Shown here in pieces: positions 7,526 to 14,751 of a stretch of 40,439 bases of DNA. Each line of letters begins with the position of its first letter. Within the stretch, counting starts at the first letter, position 1. The stretch lies in NCBI GenBank assembly GCA_009781765.1, contig WQVC01000015.1, positions 1 to 40,439 on the forward strand, read 5' to 3'. The notes beneath the pieces were generated by a model. The model did not search any database. It was not told the DNA's origin and saw only the letters and a program-made list of their open reading frames with translations. The translations under genes were made by a program, and so were the position numbers. This stretch comes from Defluviitaleaceae bacterium (GTDB lineage Bacteria; Bacillota; Clostridia; Lachnospirales; WQUN01).

Positions 7526-7563
7526 TAGAGCAAGTTTCACCCCGTTGGGTCGGGTACAGCGGT

Positions 7564-7592
7564 TTGACAAGAATCGCGCAAAGGTGCATACT
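7564..7592 (+). promoter_or_regulatory. Candidate promoter of the cardiolipin synthase gene
   Basis: TTGACA (7564-7569), a 17-bp spacer and CATACT (7587-7592), with TG just before the -10. It implies a leader of about 195 bases before the start at 7795. The leader holds a 15-bp tandem repeat but no known riboswitch. Confidence 0.6.
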
Positions 7593-7724
7593 CGGGGGCG
7601 TTTCGGCAGGCGGGCATAAAACCGGGGACAACATACATATATTTACCTGCGACCTCCCGAAAAAATCGGCGCATCATAAAAGAGAGCGTAATTTTTCAGC
7701 ACTCTCCAAAGAGACCTGTTCCGT

Positions 7725-7754
7725 ATCGAATGTATCGAAATCGAATGTATCGAA
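7725..7754 (+). repeat. Two perfect tandem 15-bp repeats in the cls leader
   Basis: ATCGAATGTATCGAA occurs twice, head to tail, 40 bases upstream of the gene. Each unit contains two ATCGAA words. It could be a regulator site or a slippage product. Confidence 0.75.
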
Positions 7755-7794
7755 AATTTGAATCAACAGGGCAGGCAGGAAAGGCCGGTATTTA

Positions 7795-9315
7795 ATGGCA
7801 CTTTTGCGAAAAATGGCACGGCGTTTAATCATCATAGGTTTGCTTATGCTTGCCCAAGTTGCAGTGCTTATCGTATTGGCTCTGTGGATTGCAACAAGTA
7901 TTCCGATTGTTGTTGCGGCAAGTTGGATACTGGGCTTAATCATTGTATTTTGGCTTGTGCGAAAAGACGAACCGTCGGCATATCGAATTCCGTGGGTCAT
8001 AATAATAATGGGGATGCCCGCAATCGGCGGCATATTGTATCTTATATTTGAAGAAAATCCGCACATAAAGCGCATCGACGCCCGCATAAATGCCGAACAC
8101 AATAAATTAAAAGACCTGCTTGACGGCGATATTGAAACCTCCGGCATGTGCGGCAGAATGCGCGGGATTTCGCGCTATGTGCAAACAGCATCGTCGTACC
8201 GACCGTATCAAAACACCTCGTCGAAATATTATAATTTTGGCGAATACATGTTTGAAGACATGCTTATTGCCATGAAAAACGCAAAAAAATTCATTTTTGT
8301 CGAATATTTTATCATTGCCGAAAGCAGCATGTGGGACATGGTGCTTGAAGTTTTGGCCGACAAAGCGGCGCAGGGCGTCGACGTGCGACTTATTGTTGAC
8401 GACCTCGGCGGCGGGTCGTTGTTCACCCGTTCGTACACAAAAAAAGTGCGCGCAAACGGCGTTAAAGTCGTTCGCTTCAACCCGATGGCGCCGATTCTTT
8501 CGCGCTTTATGAACAATCGAAATCATCGCAAAATTTTAATCATCGACGGGCAAATCGCCTTCAACGGCGGAATTAACATCAGCGACGAATATATCAATCA
8601 ATGTTCGCGACTGGGCGTGTGGAAAGATGCCGGCGTGCGCCTCGAAGGCGACGCTGTATCGGCATTTACGCACATGTTTATCAAAATATGGAACGCTTCG
8701 TGCAGGGCGAGCGAGTGCATACCCGACCACAGCACATACAAAAATAACGGCGATTTCGCGCCCCTCAGCGACGGATTCATCATGCCCTACGACGACTCCC
8801 CCTTGGCCAACGAACATTTGGGCGAAAACGTATACATCGACATCCTCAACCAAGCGCGAAACTATGTATATATATTCACGCCGTACCTGATTATCAGCGA
8901 AAACATGATATATGCCCTGAAAATGGCGGCGCGACGCGGCATCGACGTTCGAATTGTCACCCCCGGCAACGGCGACAGCCGAACCGTTCACCGCTTAACG
9001 CGCTCGTATTACGGATATCTTTTAAAATCCGGCGTACGCATTTACGAATACACGCCCGGCATGATGCACAGCAAAAATTTCGTTTCCGACGACGAAATTG
9101 CCGTAGTAGGCACAATAAACCTCGACTACCGAAGCCTGTATCTGCACTTTGAGTGCGCAACGCTTCTGTACAAAACGCGCTCGATTCACGACATAAAGCA
9201 AGACGCCCTTAACACTTTTGCCGAAAGCGAAGAAATTTTGCTCAGCGATGACAAAGCTCGCCTGCACGATAAAATGTTTGATGCGTTTTTGCGTATGTTT
9301 GCAGCGTTGATGTAG
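7795..9315 (+). CDS. cls: Cardiolipin synthase (phospholipase D family)
   Basis: A 506-residue membrane enzyme that condenses two phosphatidylglycerol molecules into cardiolipin plus glycerol. Residues about 10-80 carry two to three hydrophobic segments ('LLMLAQVAVLIVLALWIA', 'IVVAASWILGLIIVFWLV'), as in bacterial Cls. Two HKD motifs are intact: His244, Lys246, Asp251 ('NHRKILIIDGQIAFNGG') and His425, Lys427, Asp432 ('HSKNFVSDDEIAVVGTINLD'). The length fits the family (about 480-510). The start at 7795 has an AGGAAAGG-type site. It is monocistronic: a promoter lies at 7564-7592 and a terminator cassette directly follows. The opposing methyltransferase converges on the same cassette. Confidence 0.93.
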   Translation: MALLRKMARRLIIIGLLMLAQVAVLIVLALWIATSIPIVVAASWILGLIIVFWLVRKDEPSAYRIPWVIIIMGMPAIGGILYLIFEENPHIKRIDARINAEHNKLKDLLDGDIETSGMCGRMRGISRYVQTASSYRPYQNTSSKYYNFGEYMFEDMLIAMKNAKKFIFVEYFIIAESSMWDMVLEVLADKAAQGVDVRLIVDDLGGGSLFTRSYTKKVRANGVKVVRFNPMAPILSRFMNNRNHRKILIIDGQIAFNGGINISDEYINQCSRLGVWKDAGVRLEGDAVSAFTHMFIKIWNASCRASECIPDHSTYKNNGDFAPLSDGFIMPYDDSPLANEHLGENVYIDILNQARNYVYIFTPYLIISENMIYALKMAARRGIDVRIVTPGNGDSRTVHRLTRSYYGYLLKSGVRIYEYTPGMMHSKNFVSDDEIAVVGTINLDYRSLYLHFECATLLYKTRSIHDIKQDALNTFAESEEILLSDDKARLHDKMFDAFLRMFAALM

Positions 9316-9333
9316 TAATGCGAATCAGGTTTT

Positions 9334-9467
9334 GGGGGCTTTGCCCGGGATGCATGGGCGAGCAGTCCGCCGGCAGGCGGACGACCAGCCCCAAGCCCCC
9401 ACGAACTTTTTAAAAAAAGTTCGACAAAAACTCGTTTAAAAAACCGCGCTTTGCGCGGTTTTTTTGT
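9334..9467. terminator. Modular terminator cassette A between convergent genes
   Basis: Stacked hairpins: an outer GGGGGCTT/AAGCCCCC stem enclosing GTCCGCC-GGCA-GGCGGAC, then GAACTTTTT/AAAAAGTTC, then AAAAAACCGCGC (9438-9449)/GCGCGGTTTTTT (9453-9464), a bidirectional terminator. Related cassettes occur at 18712, 23661, 25586 and 35056. Confidence 0.85.
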
Positions 9468-9478
9468 GGAAGCGAAAG

Positions 9479-10330
9479 TTACAGTTTCAACACAGGTTTG
9501 CAGCCCGTTTTTTCTGCAACAACGCACATTTCTGTTCCGGTGTCGCTGTAATCGGCTCCGGAGATGTTTCCGTAAAAATTTTTCGCAGAAAGCCCGGCCG
9601 TGTGCAAATCCTGCGAAAGCTCGCCTTTTGTAAATGTGTGCTCCCATACATTTATGTGCCTGACGCTGTTCTCTGTTATCACGATGTGCTGTTTGCAAAA
9701 TGTGTTGTCGTATTTGTGCAGTGAGTTGAGGCACAGATACGGTTCGGCAGCGAAAAATCCGCTTTGTGCAAATTCCCAATTTTTATATTCTTCGCGACCG
9801 GCATACTGATGAGGCGTAAAAACATCAAAAATCAGCAGCCCGCCGGGTTTTAAGGCGGCATGAATTTTTTTCAGCAAACATGCTCTGTCTTCTGCGGAAA
9901 GCGCGCCGAAATCACAGTAAATTAACGTAATTAAGTCAAACTGCTCTTTGAAGTCCATCACGAGATAGTCGCCCCGGTGATACGTGACGGGCAAATTTTG
10001 CTCGTGCGCCGACTTTTTCGCATAATCGACAGAACGCTGTGAAAAATCCAAGCCGGTAACATTGTATCCCGCTTTGTGAAATTGCTCCGCATAAATACCG
10101 GGGCCGCAGCCCAAGTCCAGCATATTGCGGTATTTTTCCGCAGGCGCAACCGTACCGACCCATTTGACGATTTTCCGTACCGTTGCGTGTTTGCGCGTAG
10201 CCCCGTCGATGTCGGGATTCAGATGAGCTTCAAGCATCCCCGCAGAAATATGCTCATCCGTCCATAACTCCATAGTGCCTTTTTCGTAAAGTGCGGGCTT
10301 GCGTGTCAGTGCTGATAATTTTTCAAACAT
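9479..10330 (-). CDS. Class I SAM-dependent methyltransferase
   Basis: A 283-residue cytoplasmic protein with a Rossmann-type methyltransferase core. Motif I is 'MLDLGCGPGIYAEQF' (about residues 70-85), the acidic motif is 'VTGLDFSQRSVDYAKK', and 'FDLITLIYCDFGALS' and 'LLKKIHAALKPGGLLIFDVF' are motifs IV and VI. The N-terminal 'YEKGTMELWTDEHISAGMLEAHLNPD' region is typical of stand-alone Clostridial enzymes that are not assigned a substrate. AAGGAGAG precedes the start. A shortened palindromic element lies 35 bases upstream, in the promoter region. The substrate is unknown. Confidence 0.88.
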   Translation of the reverse strand: MFEKLSALTRKPALYEKGTMELWTDEHISAGMLEAHLNPDIDGATRKHATVRKIVKWVGTVAPAEKYRNMLDLGCGPGIYAEQFHKAGYNVTGLDFSQRSVDYAKKSAHEQNLPVTYHRGDYLVMDFKEQFDLITLIYCDFGALSAEDRACLLKKIHAALKPGGLLIFDVFTPHQYAGREEYKNWEFAQSGFFAAEPYLCLNSLHKYDNTFCKQHIVITENSVRHINVWEHTFTKGELSQDLHTAGLSAKNFYGNISGADYSDTGTEMCVVAEKTGCKPVLKL

Positions 10331-10365
10331 AAGAACTCTCCTTCGATTTTTTTGTGATGCATCAG

Positions 10366-10453
10366 GTATAGTGAATCAAATTAGGAAGTGTCCCGTCGGC
10401 TATGCATTGTCGCGAACGCCGACGGTGCGCAAATCAAATTGATTCACTTATAG
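10366..10453. repeat. Long palindromic element, copy 3 (internally deleted, 88 bp)
   Basis: It begins GTATAGTGAATCAA and continues almost as copy 1 through TATGCATTGTCGCGAACGC, then jumps to CGACGG-GCGCAAATC and TTGATTCAC. It is a deletion derivative of the copy 1 type, placed upstream of the methyltransferase. Confidence 0.8.
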
Positions 10454-10470
10454 TTGTGATATATCAAAAA

Positions 10471-10498
10471 AAGCTGCGGGAATATCATCCCGCAGCTT
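10471..10498 (-). terminator. Intrinsic terminator on the minus strand
   Basis: AAGCTGCGGGA (10471-10481) pairs with TCCCGCAGCTT (10488-10498). On minus it is followed by a run of T (complement of A465-472). It lies downstream of the possible small gene at 10603-10668 and the Rpn gene. Confidence 0.85.
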
Positions 10499-10602
10499 CA
10501 AAAGCCTCATCTTGATTGGTGCGGGATGATAAAAATAAAACGTAATTTACACACGAAACAGAGCCGATAAATCGACTGCGCTGCTTCATATTCAATTATG
10601 TT

Positions 10603-10668
10603 TTATTTACCTTCTCCGCACACATTTATATTGCTGTATTGCCCAATATCAAATGTGCCGAACGGCAT
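10603..10668 (-). CDS. Possible 21-residue peptide or small RNA
   Basis: A 21-codon frame (begins MPFGTFDIGQY, ends NVCGEGK, with one Cys) preceded by AAAGAGGTG, though with only a two- to three-base gap to ATG. A promoter-like pair lies upstream (10702-10730) and a strong terminator downstream (10471-10498), defining a transcript of about 230 bases. The peptide matches no family I recognise and has no leader or membrane segment. The unit could equally be a small regulatory RNA. Coding status is uncertain. Confidence 0.35.
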   Translation of the reverse strand: MPFGTFDIGQYSNINVCGEGK

Positions 10669-10701
10669 ACACCTCTTTAATTCCGAATTATCACGAGACG
10701 T

Positions 10702-10730
10702 ACTGTAACAAAAATACATTCATTCGTCAA
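10702..10730 (-). promoter_or_regulatory. Candidate promoter of the small unit
   Basis: On minus, TTGACG (10725-10730), 17 bases, TACAGT (10702-10707). The -35 lies in the inverted repeat ATTCGT-CA-ACGAAT (10722-10735), a possible operator. Confidence 0.45.
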
Positions 10731-10812
10731 CGAATATTCATGCCGAACAAAAAAATCTCGAAGCAGTTCCAAGCAAAATTTCGGTAATCGCGTTCCGTAT
10801 ACTTGTGTACGT

Positions 10813-11703
10813 TTACATAAGTTCTTTTACATATTCGATTGTAAGCCCTGTTATATCCGCGATATCTTCCGGCATCATGCTTTTATTCAGCATTTTCTTG
10901 GCCGCATTAACTTTTTCTTCTCGTCTGCCTTCTTGTCTGCCTTCTTGCCTGCCTTCTTGCCTGCCTTCAAGTCGTCCTTCGTTTCTTGCGCGGCGTTGTA
11001 ATGCCATATTGTCCCGGCGTTGTTTTTCGCGAGCATCAAATAACGCTCGGGCGTTGGAATCTTGGTTTATTTCCAACAATTTTTCGACAGGTGCTTTCAT
11101 TTGAGGATTTTTTTGTGCAAACATTTTTAGTTCCTCCTCGCTTTCGGCATTGATAAACTCTAACCAATTGCATAATTCCGTTCCGTCGGATACTTTCGGG
11201 AGCTTGGATAATTCCAACGTGTGTATTTCCACTATGTCTGTAAATTCGGTGTCTGTTTGGGGGCTGTAAAGCGTGAATTTATCGTGGTAGCGTTTATGTT
11301 CATGTATAAAAGTTTCGCCGGTGATGACTATGTTTACGGTTTTCTTGATTAAATCGTAATCGTCGCCGCTGCCTAACTGTTCCGTCATTATTTTGGCGTT
11401 GTAAAACAGGATTCTTTCGCGCATTTCCGGAGTTACATGCACTTGAATTTCTATGTTGATAATTTTGCCGGTTGCAGTTGTGACTTTTACATCAAGTATC
11501 GCCAATTTGTCGCCCTTGTATTTCCGCTTAGCTTGCGGGTCGGTAATTTTAATATCGGCGTATTCATTCAGCGGAAGTTGCAACACAGCCGTTAAAAACT
11601 TAATCAGCAAATCCTTGTTCAGCTCGTTTCCGAAAAGGAGCTTGAAAACTATGTCGCTTTTTGCCGACATAAATGCTTTGTTTGCAGATTCTCTAATTGA
11701 CAT
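10813..11703 (-). CDS. Rpn-family PD-(D/E)XK nuclease/putative transposase
   Basis: A 296-residue protein of the Rpn (recombination-promoting nuclease, PDDEXK_2) family. The N-terminus 'KSDIVFKLLFGNELNKDLLIKFLTAVL' and the core 'LDVKVTTATGKIINIEIQV' (Asp... Glu-x-Gln catalytic pattern) are diagnostic. The C-terminal tail holds a Gly-Arg-x-Glu repeat ('RQEGRQEGRQEGR') and a final HTH-like 'MMPEDIADITGLTIEYVKEL'. The start at 11703 (MSIRESANKAF) is chosen because GGCGGTGG precedes it; an in-frame ATG 36 bases upstream lacks a site. A second Rpn gene begins at the right edge. Members act in DNA cleavage or phage defence; the role here is unproven. Confidence 0.88.
   Translation of the reverse strand: MSIRESANKAFMSAKSDIVFKLLFGNELNKDLLIKFLTAVLQLPLNEYADIKITDPQAKRKYKGDKLAILDVKVTTATGKIINIEIQVHVTPEMRERILFYNAKIMTEQLGSGDDYDLIKKTVNIVITGETFIHEHKRYHDKFTLYSPQTDTEFTDIVEIHTLELSKLPKVSDGTELCNWLEFINAESEEELKMFAQKNPQMKAPVEKLLEINQDSNARALFDAREKQRRDNMALQRRARNEGRLEGRQEGRQEGRQEGRREEKVNAAKKMLNKSMMPEDIADITGLTIEYVKELM
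10918..10977 (-). repeat. 12-bp tandem repeats in the Rpn gene
   Basis: Five units of TTCTTGCCTGCC type (plus strand) encode the Gly-Arg-x-Glu tail. The middle units are nearly identical. Being a multiple of three, copy number can vary without frameshift. Confidence 0.85.
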
Positions 11704-11770
11704 AATATCCACCGCCCTGCGGAAAGTATACCGGAGCAATAATGCAACAACAACATTTGCACGGCACAGC

Positions 11771-11849
11771 TATTGCGGTTTGCCAAAACGTGCGGAAAAT
11801 TTGCGTATATGCATAGCAAATTTTCCGTACCGAAGCGCAAACCGCTATA
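11771..11849. repeat. Nested palindrome with TATAGCGG terminus
   Basis: TATTGCGGTTTGC (11771-11783) faces GCAAACCGCTATA (11837-11849). Inside, GCGGAAAATTTGC (11792-11804) faces GCAAATTTTCCGT (11816-11828). Its TATAGCG terminus resembles those of copies 1-3 (TATAGTG, TATAGCG) although arms and core differ. It lies 70 bases upstream of the Rpn gene. Confidence 0.65.
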
Positions 11850-11883
11850 TTATTCGCTTCATAAAATGCTGTATAAAATTTAA

Positions 11884-11942
11884 AGCGAGCAAAAAACACA
11901 CCGTAAAGGGACAATTCCCCTTGCGGTACGTTTCTGCTCGCT
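11884..11942. repeat. Inverted repeat hairpin, 59 bp
   Basis: AGCGAGCA (11884-11891) pairs with TGCTCGCT (11935-11942); an inner CCG-AAGGG/CCCTT-CGG stem continues it. No coding content. Confidence 0.55.
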
Positions 11943-12296
11943 TCGCGATTCTTTTTTATTGATTTGTTTTAAGTAAGTAACCGAAGCCCCGGGAAACTTC
12001 GGCGGATTGCCGCAACGGGCGAAAGGTGTGCACATGGGTGACAGCGTTCGGGTCGGCCGAATCCGAACGTGCCTGCCCCCTTTCAATCGTTACAGCGGGC
12101 GGTACGGGTGGTACAGGGGTGAAACACGGTATTGCATTCTGCAACCTTTTTTACAGCGGCTTCGGCACGGCTCGGTGCGGTCAGTTTCAGGGCGAACCCC
12201 TTCCTGAGATGGCAAAACACGTCCTTTGGCATGAAAGCGACTGCTTGATTGCAAGTGCATTATATTTGAAAAAACATGCAAACATAACATGAACCG
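11943..12296. other. Gene-free stretch ending at a terminator
   Basis: Short plus frames (for example 12034-12207, Arg/Tyr-rich, and 12026-12292) have no convincing family character. A CGTTCGG/CCGAACG inverted repeat occurs near 12045-12070. Since a terminator follows at 12297, an RNA or decayed gene read on plus is possible. Confidence 0.4.
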
Positions 12297-12322
12297 TTCC
12301 AGGAATTTTTCCTGGAATTTTT
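12297..12322 (+). terminator. Terminator-like hairpin
   Basis: TTCCAGG (12297-12303) pairs with CCTGGAA (12311-12317), followed by T318-322. No recognised gene precedes it on this strand. Confidence 0.6.
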
Positions 12323-12360
12323 CCGGATGCACATCGCATATTTCCGACAATTTTTAAACG

Positions 12361-12398
12361 AGCCGACCGGCATTAACATGTGACGGTGGGCTTTTTTT
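12361..12398 (+). terminator. Terminator-like hairpin at the start of unit 1
   Basis: AGCCGACCG (12361-12369) pairs with CGGTGGGCT (12384-12392) with one central mismatch, then seven T. The unit 2 copy is at 13310-13348. Confidence 0.6.
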
Positions 12399-12538
12399 AA
12401 ATAAATTTTAACACGAAAAAAATATTGCCGAATATACAATTTGTGGATGGCGGAATATGAATATCCATGCTAGGATATATGGAAAATATACCCACTATAG
12501 CTTTTAAAAGAGCTAAGCGCACCCAAGGAGGGGTAAAA

Positions 12539-13288
12539 ATGAGTATTAACTTTGCACTGCTTAACGCTACAAATGCACTGCACTATGCAGGAAGGCATCA
12601 CGTGTGTACTCGGACGACTGCATGGACTGATGCAGAATTTGACCAAGGCAGGTCAACCTTTGCAGGATGGATGCACAGAGAGGATAACAGCGAAAGTTTC
12701 ATTGAAGAGGCATTGAACTGGGAAAAAGAACGTACTCGCCGTTCGGTATTAAACGGAATAAACGGAGGAATCACCGGGGGAGTTAACCAGTTTGCTTTTG
12801 CTGTTCGTGATTTTGACCCGAATGCTGACGTTGGGGAGTTAAGAACCGGCAGTGGTGAGATGTACAGATTTCGCGAGGTTATTATAACCGGAAGAGAATT
12901 TAGCCAAGAAAACAACATTTTCAGCGTTTTGGGGAATGAGTTTTACACCCAGAGAAGAAATATTATCGGTTTAAACAACGCTTTTCACGGTCGTTTTATA
13001 AGCGAAGAAGAATTTGAAACACGAATGAATATACTTCACTACCAGTTTAATGAAGCGTTCAGAGTTGTAGCTGATTCGTTCCGCGATTTTGCACAAGCTC
13101 AGGGATTAAACGCCCAACAAGTTGAATTGGACATTATATCCATAGGCGAGCAAATCCGCTACCACATCAGCACCGGCGGCTCGTCTGACACAATAGAGGA
13201 AATGCTCAGAAATAACAACAGAACGGTCATGTCGTTTGACGAGTTAAACAGCATGGGCATACTTTTACATCAGGGGGTTACGATATGA
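12539..13288 (+). CDS. Unknown protein, tandem paralog 1
   Basis: A 249-residue protein with no signal peptide or membrane segment, so cytoplasmic. The start at 12539 follows CAAGGAGGGG; an in-frame upstream ATG at 12467 lies in the conserved leader and is rejected. It is a mixed, partly helical protein with an N-terminal 'NATNALHYAGRHHVCTRTTAW' segment, a 'FAFAVRDFDPNADVGELR' middle and a helical C-terminal third ending 'NSMGILLHQGVTI'. I do not recognise a family. It is a paralog of the next gene. Its TGA overlaps the ATG of a 15-codon remnant (MNKQKILNEPA...), a truncated copy of the surface-protein start left by the duplication. Confidence 0.8.
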   Translation: MSINFALLNATNALHYAGRHHVCTRTTAWTDAEFDQGRSTFAGWMHREDNSESFIEEALNWEKERTRRSVLNGINGGITGGVNQFAFAVRDFDPNADVGELRTGSGEMYRFREVIITGREFSQENNIFSVLGNEFYTQRRNIIGLNNAFHGRFISEEEFETRMNILHYQFNEAFRVVADSFRDFAQAQGLNAQQVELDIISIGEQIRYHISTGGSSDTIEEMLRNNNRTVMSFDELNSMGILLHQGVTI

Positions 13289-13309
13289 ATAAACAAAAAA
13301 TTTTAAACG

Positions 13310-13348
13310 AGCCGGCCGGCATTAACATATGACGGTGGGCTTTTTTTT
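13310..13348 (+). terminator. Terminator between the tandem paralogs
   Basis: AGCCGGCCG (13310-13318) pairs with CGGTGGGCT (13333-13341), with one mismatch and one G-T pair, then eight T. It would end transcription after paralog 1 and implies a promoter in the following leader. Confidence 0.65.
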
Positions 13349-13489
13349 AAATAAATTTTAACACGAAAAAAATATTGCCGAATATACAATTTGTGGATGG
13401 CGGAATATGAATATCCATGTTAGGATATATGGAAAATATACCCGCTATAGCTTTTAAAAGAGCTAAGCGCACCCAAGGAGGGGTAAGAA

Positions 13490-14248
13490 ATGAGTATTAA
13501 CTTTGCACTGCTCAACGCTACAAATGCACTGCACTATGCAGCGAGACATCACGTATGCACCCGCGCGACTGCATGGACTGATGCAGAATTTGACCAAGGC
13601 AGGTCAACTTTTGCAGGATGGATGCACAGAGATGATAACAGCGAAAGTTTCATTGAAGATGCATTAAACTGGCAAAAGGAGTCTATTCGCCGTGGTGTTT
13701 TGAACGGAATGAACGGCGGTACGGCTTCTAATCACTTTGCTTTCGCCGTTCGTGATTTTAACCAGAACGCGGATGTCGGAGAATTACGAATGTTTAACAG
13801 GGAAACAGATGTTCCGGAGATAGGCGTTATGCGCGAGGTCGTCATAACCGGCAGAGAGTTTACACAAGAAAACAACATTTTTCATGTGTTGGGAGATACA
13901 TTTTACACCCAAAGAAGGCAGGTTGTCGGTTTAAACAATGCTTTTCAAGGTCGTTTTATAAGCGAAGAGCAATTTGAAATACGCATGAATATACTGCACG
14001 ACCAGTTCAACGAGGCGTTTAGGGTAGTTGCTGATATATTCCGCGATTTTGCACAATCGCAAGGATTAGATGCCCAACAAGTGGAATCGGATATCTTGTC
14101 CATCGGTGCGCAAATTCGTTATCATATCAGTACCGGCGGCTCGTCTGACACAATAGAGGAAATGCTCAGAAATAACAACAGAACGGTCATGTCGTTTGAC
14201 GAATTAAACAGCATGGGCATACTTTTACATCAGGGGGTTACGATATGA
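13490..14248 (+). CDS. Unknown protein, tandem paralog 2
   Basis: A 252-residue protein starting at ATG 13490 after CAAGGAGGGG. It is clearly homologous over its full length to paralog 1, with nearly identical ends, and differs mostly at about residues 75-125, where a 'FNRETDVPEIGVM' insertion replaces 'TGSGEMYRF'. There is no export signal. Its stop TGA (14246-14248) overlaps the ATG of the secreted protein gene (14245), giving an ATGA coupling. Tight coupling suggests it acts with the exported protein, for example as a chaperone or regulator, but this is inference. No known domain is recognised. Confidence 0.85.
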   Translation: MSINFALLNATNALHYAARHHVCTRATAWTDAEFDQGRSTFAGWMHRDDNSESFIEDALNWQKESIRRGVLNGMNGGTASNHFAFAVRDFNQNADVGELRMFNRETDVPEIGVMREVVITGREFTQENNIFHVLGDTFYTQRRQVVGLNNAFQGRFISEEQFEIRMNILHDQFNEAFRVVADIFRDFAQSQGLDAQQVESDILSIGAQIRYHISTGGSSDTIEEMLRNNNRTVMSFDELNSMGILLHQGVTI

Positions 14249-14472
14249 ATAAACAAAAATTTTTAATTACCGCGCTTTTTGCGGTAATTTTTTTGGTATT
14301 TTCCGCAAGCGTGGCATATGCAAGTACGGTTAACCCGTACAGCCCGGGTAATATTCCGTCGGAGGCATGGGAGTTTAATAACGTTATTGACGCTACGATT
14401 CCCCTTTCTTCTACACAGGGCGTCCATTATTTCAGGCTTAACGTCACACCCTTGACCGTGACTTTTACCTGA
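14245..14472 (+). CDS. Surface repeat protein, N-terminal fragment (frameshifted)
   Basis: A 75-residue frame with a clear Sec signal peptide: 'MNKQK' followed by a hydrophobic core 'FLITALFAVIFLVFSAS' and cleavage near 'AYA-STVNP'. It starts by ATGA overlap with the preceding gene. The frame reads sensibly to 'HYFRLNVTP' and then ends in a few unrelated residues. The correct continuation ('LDRDFYLTLVSPTNAP') is in the -1 frame, starting around 14449. It therefore looks like the true N-terminus of the 1277-residue frame at 14752. A terminator-like hairpin lies inside the signal-peptide codons. Confidence 0.75.
   Translation: MNKQKFLITALFAVIFLVFSASVAYASTVNPYSPGNIPSEAWEFNNVIDATIPLSSTQGVHYFRLNVTPLTVTFT
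14265..14294 (+). terminator. Terminator hairpin inside signal-peptide codons
   Basis: AATTACCGC (14265-14273) pairs perfectly with GCGGTAATT (14281-14289) and T288-294 follows. It is 20 bases after the ATGA junction, so ribosomes coming from paralog 2 would cover it. It fits a translation-dependent attenuator limiting the surface-protein transcript. Confidence 0.7.
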
Positions 14473-14751
14473 CGCTCGTTTCGCCCACGAACGCACCTGT
14501 TATTATGGAGTTGTTAGACTCAAACATGATTGAAATGAATGTAGTCGTGACAACAGGGCCCTCTGTTCAAAGAGAGGTTTCCCTTGTCAGAAATCGCACA
14601 TTCTATATTCGAATTAGCAACATAGACCTTATCGGGGCAGGCGATTTCCGCCTTATGGTACACCCGGTAGCGCAGCCGTGGAACATCCTTCGCTCGCCCG
14701 GCGGACACTGGGTTGAGCTGCGCGGCATAGATTTGTATAACGCAGGCGCAC
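14449..14751 (+). pseudogene. Surface repeat protein, middle segment in a shifted frame
   Basis: Between about 14449 and 14745 the protein-like reading ('DRDFYLTLVSPTNAPVIMEL' and on to 'GHWVELRGIDLYNAGA') is in a different frame from the segments on both sides. A one-base deletion near the CCC at 14449-14451 and a one-base insertion near 14743-14751 would restore one continuous gene of about 1447 codons. The segment looks like a beta-rich domain of exported proteins (pre-peptidase C-terminal-like), a weak suggestion only. Either this is a real inactivation or the sequence has two errors. Confidence 0.65.

Larger units (their letters stand above)
12352..14260 (+). repeat. Tandem duplication of a leader plus gene, two units of about 950 bp
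   Basis: Unit 1 (12352-13300) and unit 2 (13301-14260) each hold a terminator hairpin, a 140-base leader, one unknown gene and the first codons of the next gene. Leaders and last 130 bases are nearly identical, whereas the middle of the genes has diverged with indels. The break lies in the first codons of the surface-protein gene: unit 1 ends with ATGAATAAACAAAAA and then runs into the leader. Confidence 0.92.

Noticed and set aside
10485-10589. A 34-codon minus frame starting MKQRSRFIGS
   Set aside because: No ribosome binding site and its end runs through the terminator hairpin.
12105-12120. T-box-like GGGTGGTAC word
   Set aside because: The conserved antiterminator sequence is not complete, no specifier structure is visible and no amino-acid gene follows.
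12007-12292. Arg/Tyr-rich small frames on plus
   Set aside because: Weak start sites and non-protein-like composition; kept only as a possible transcribed region.
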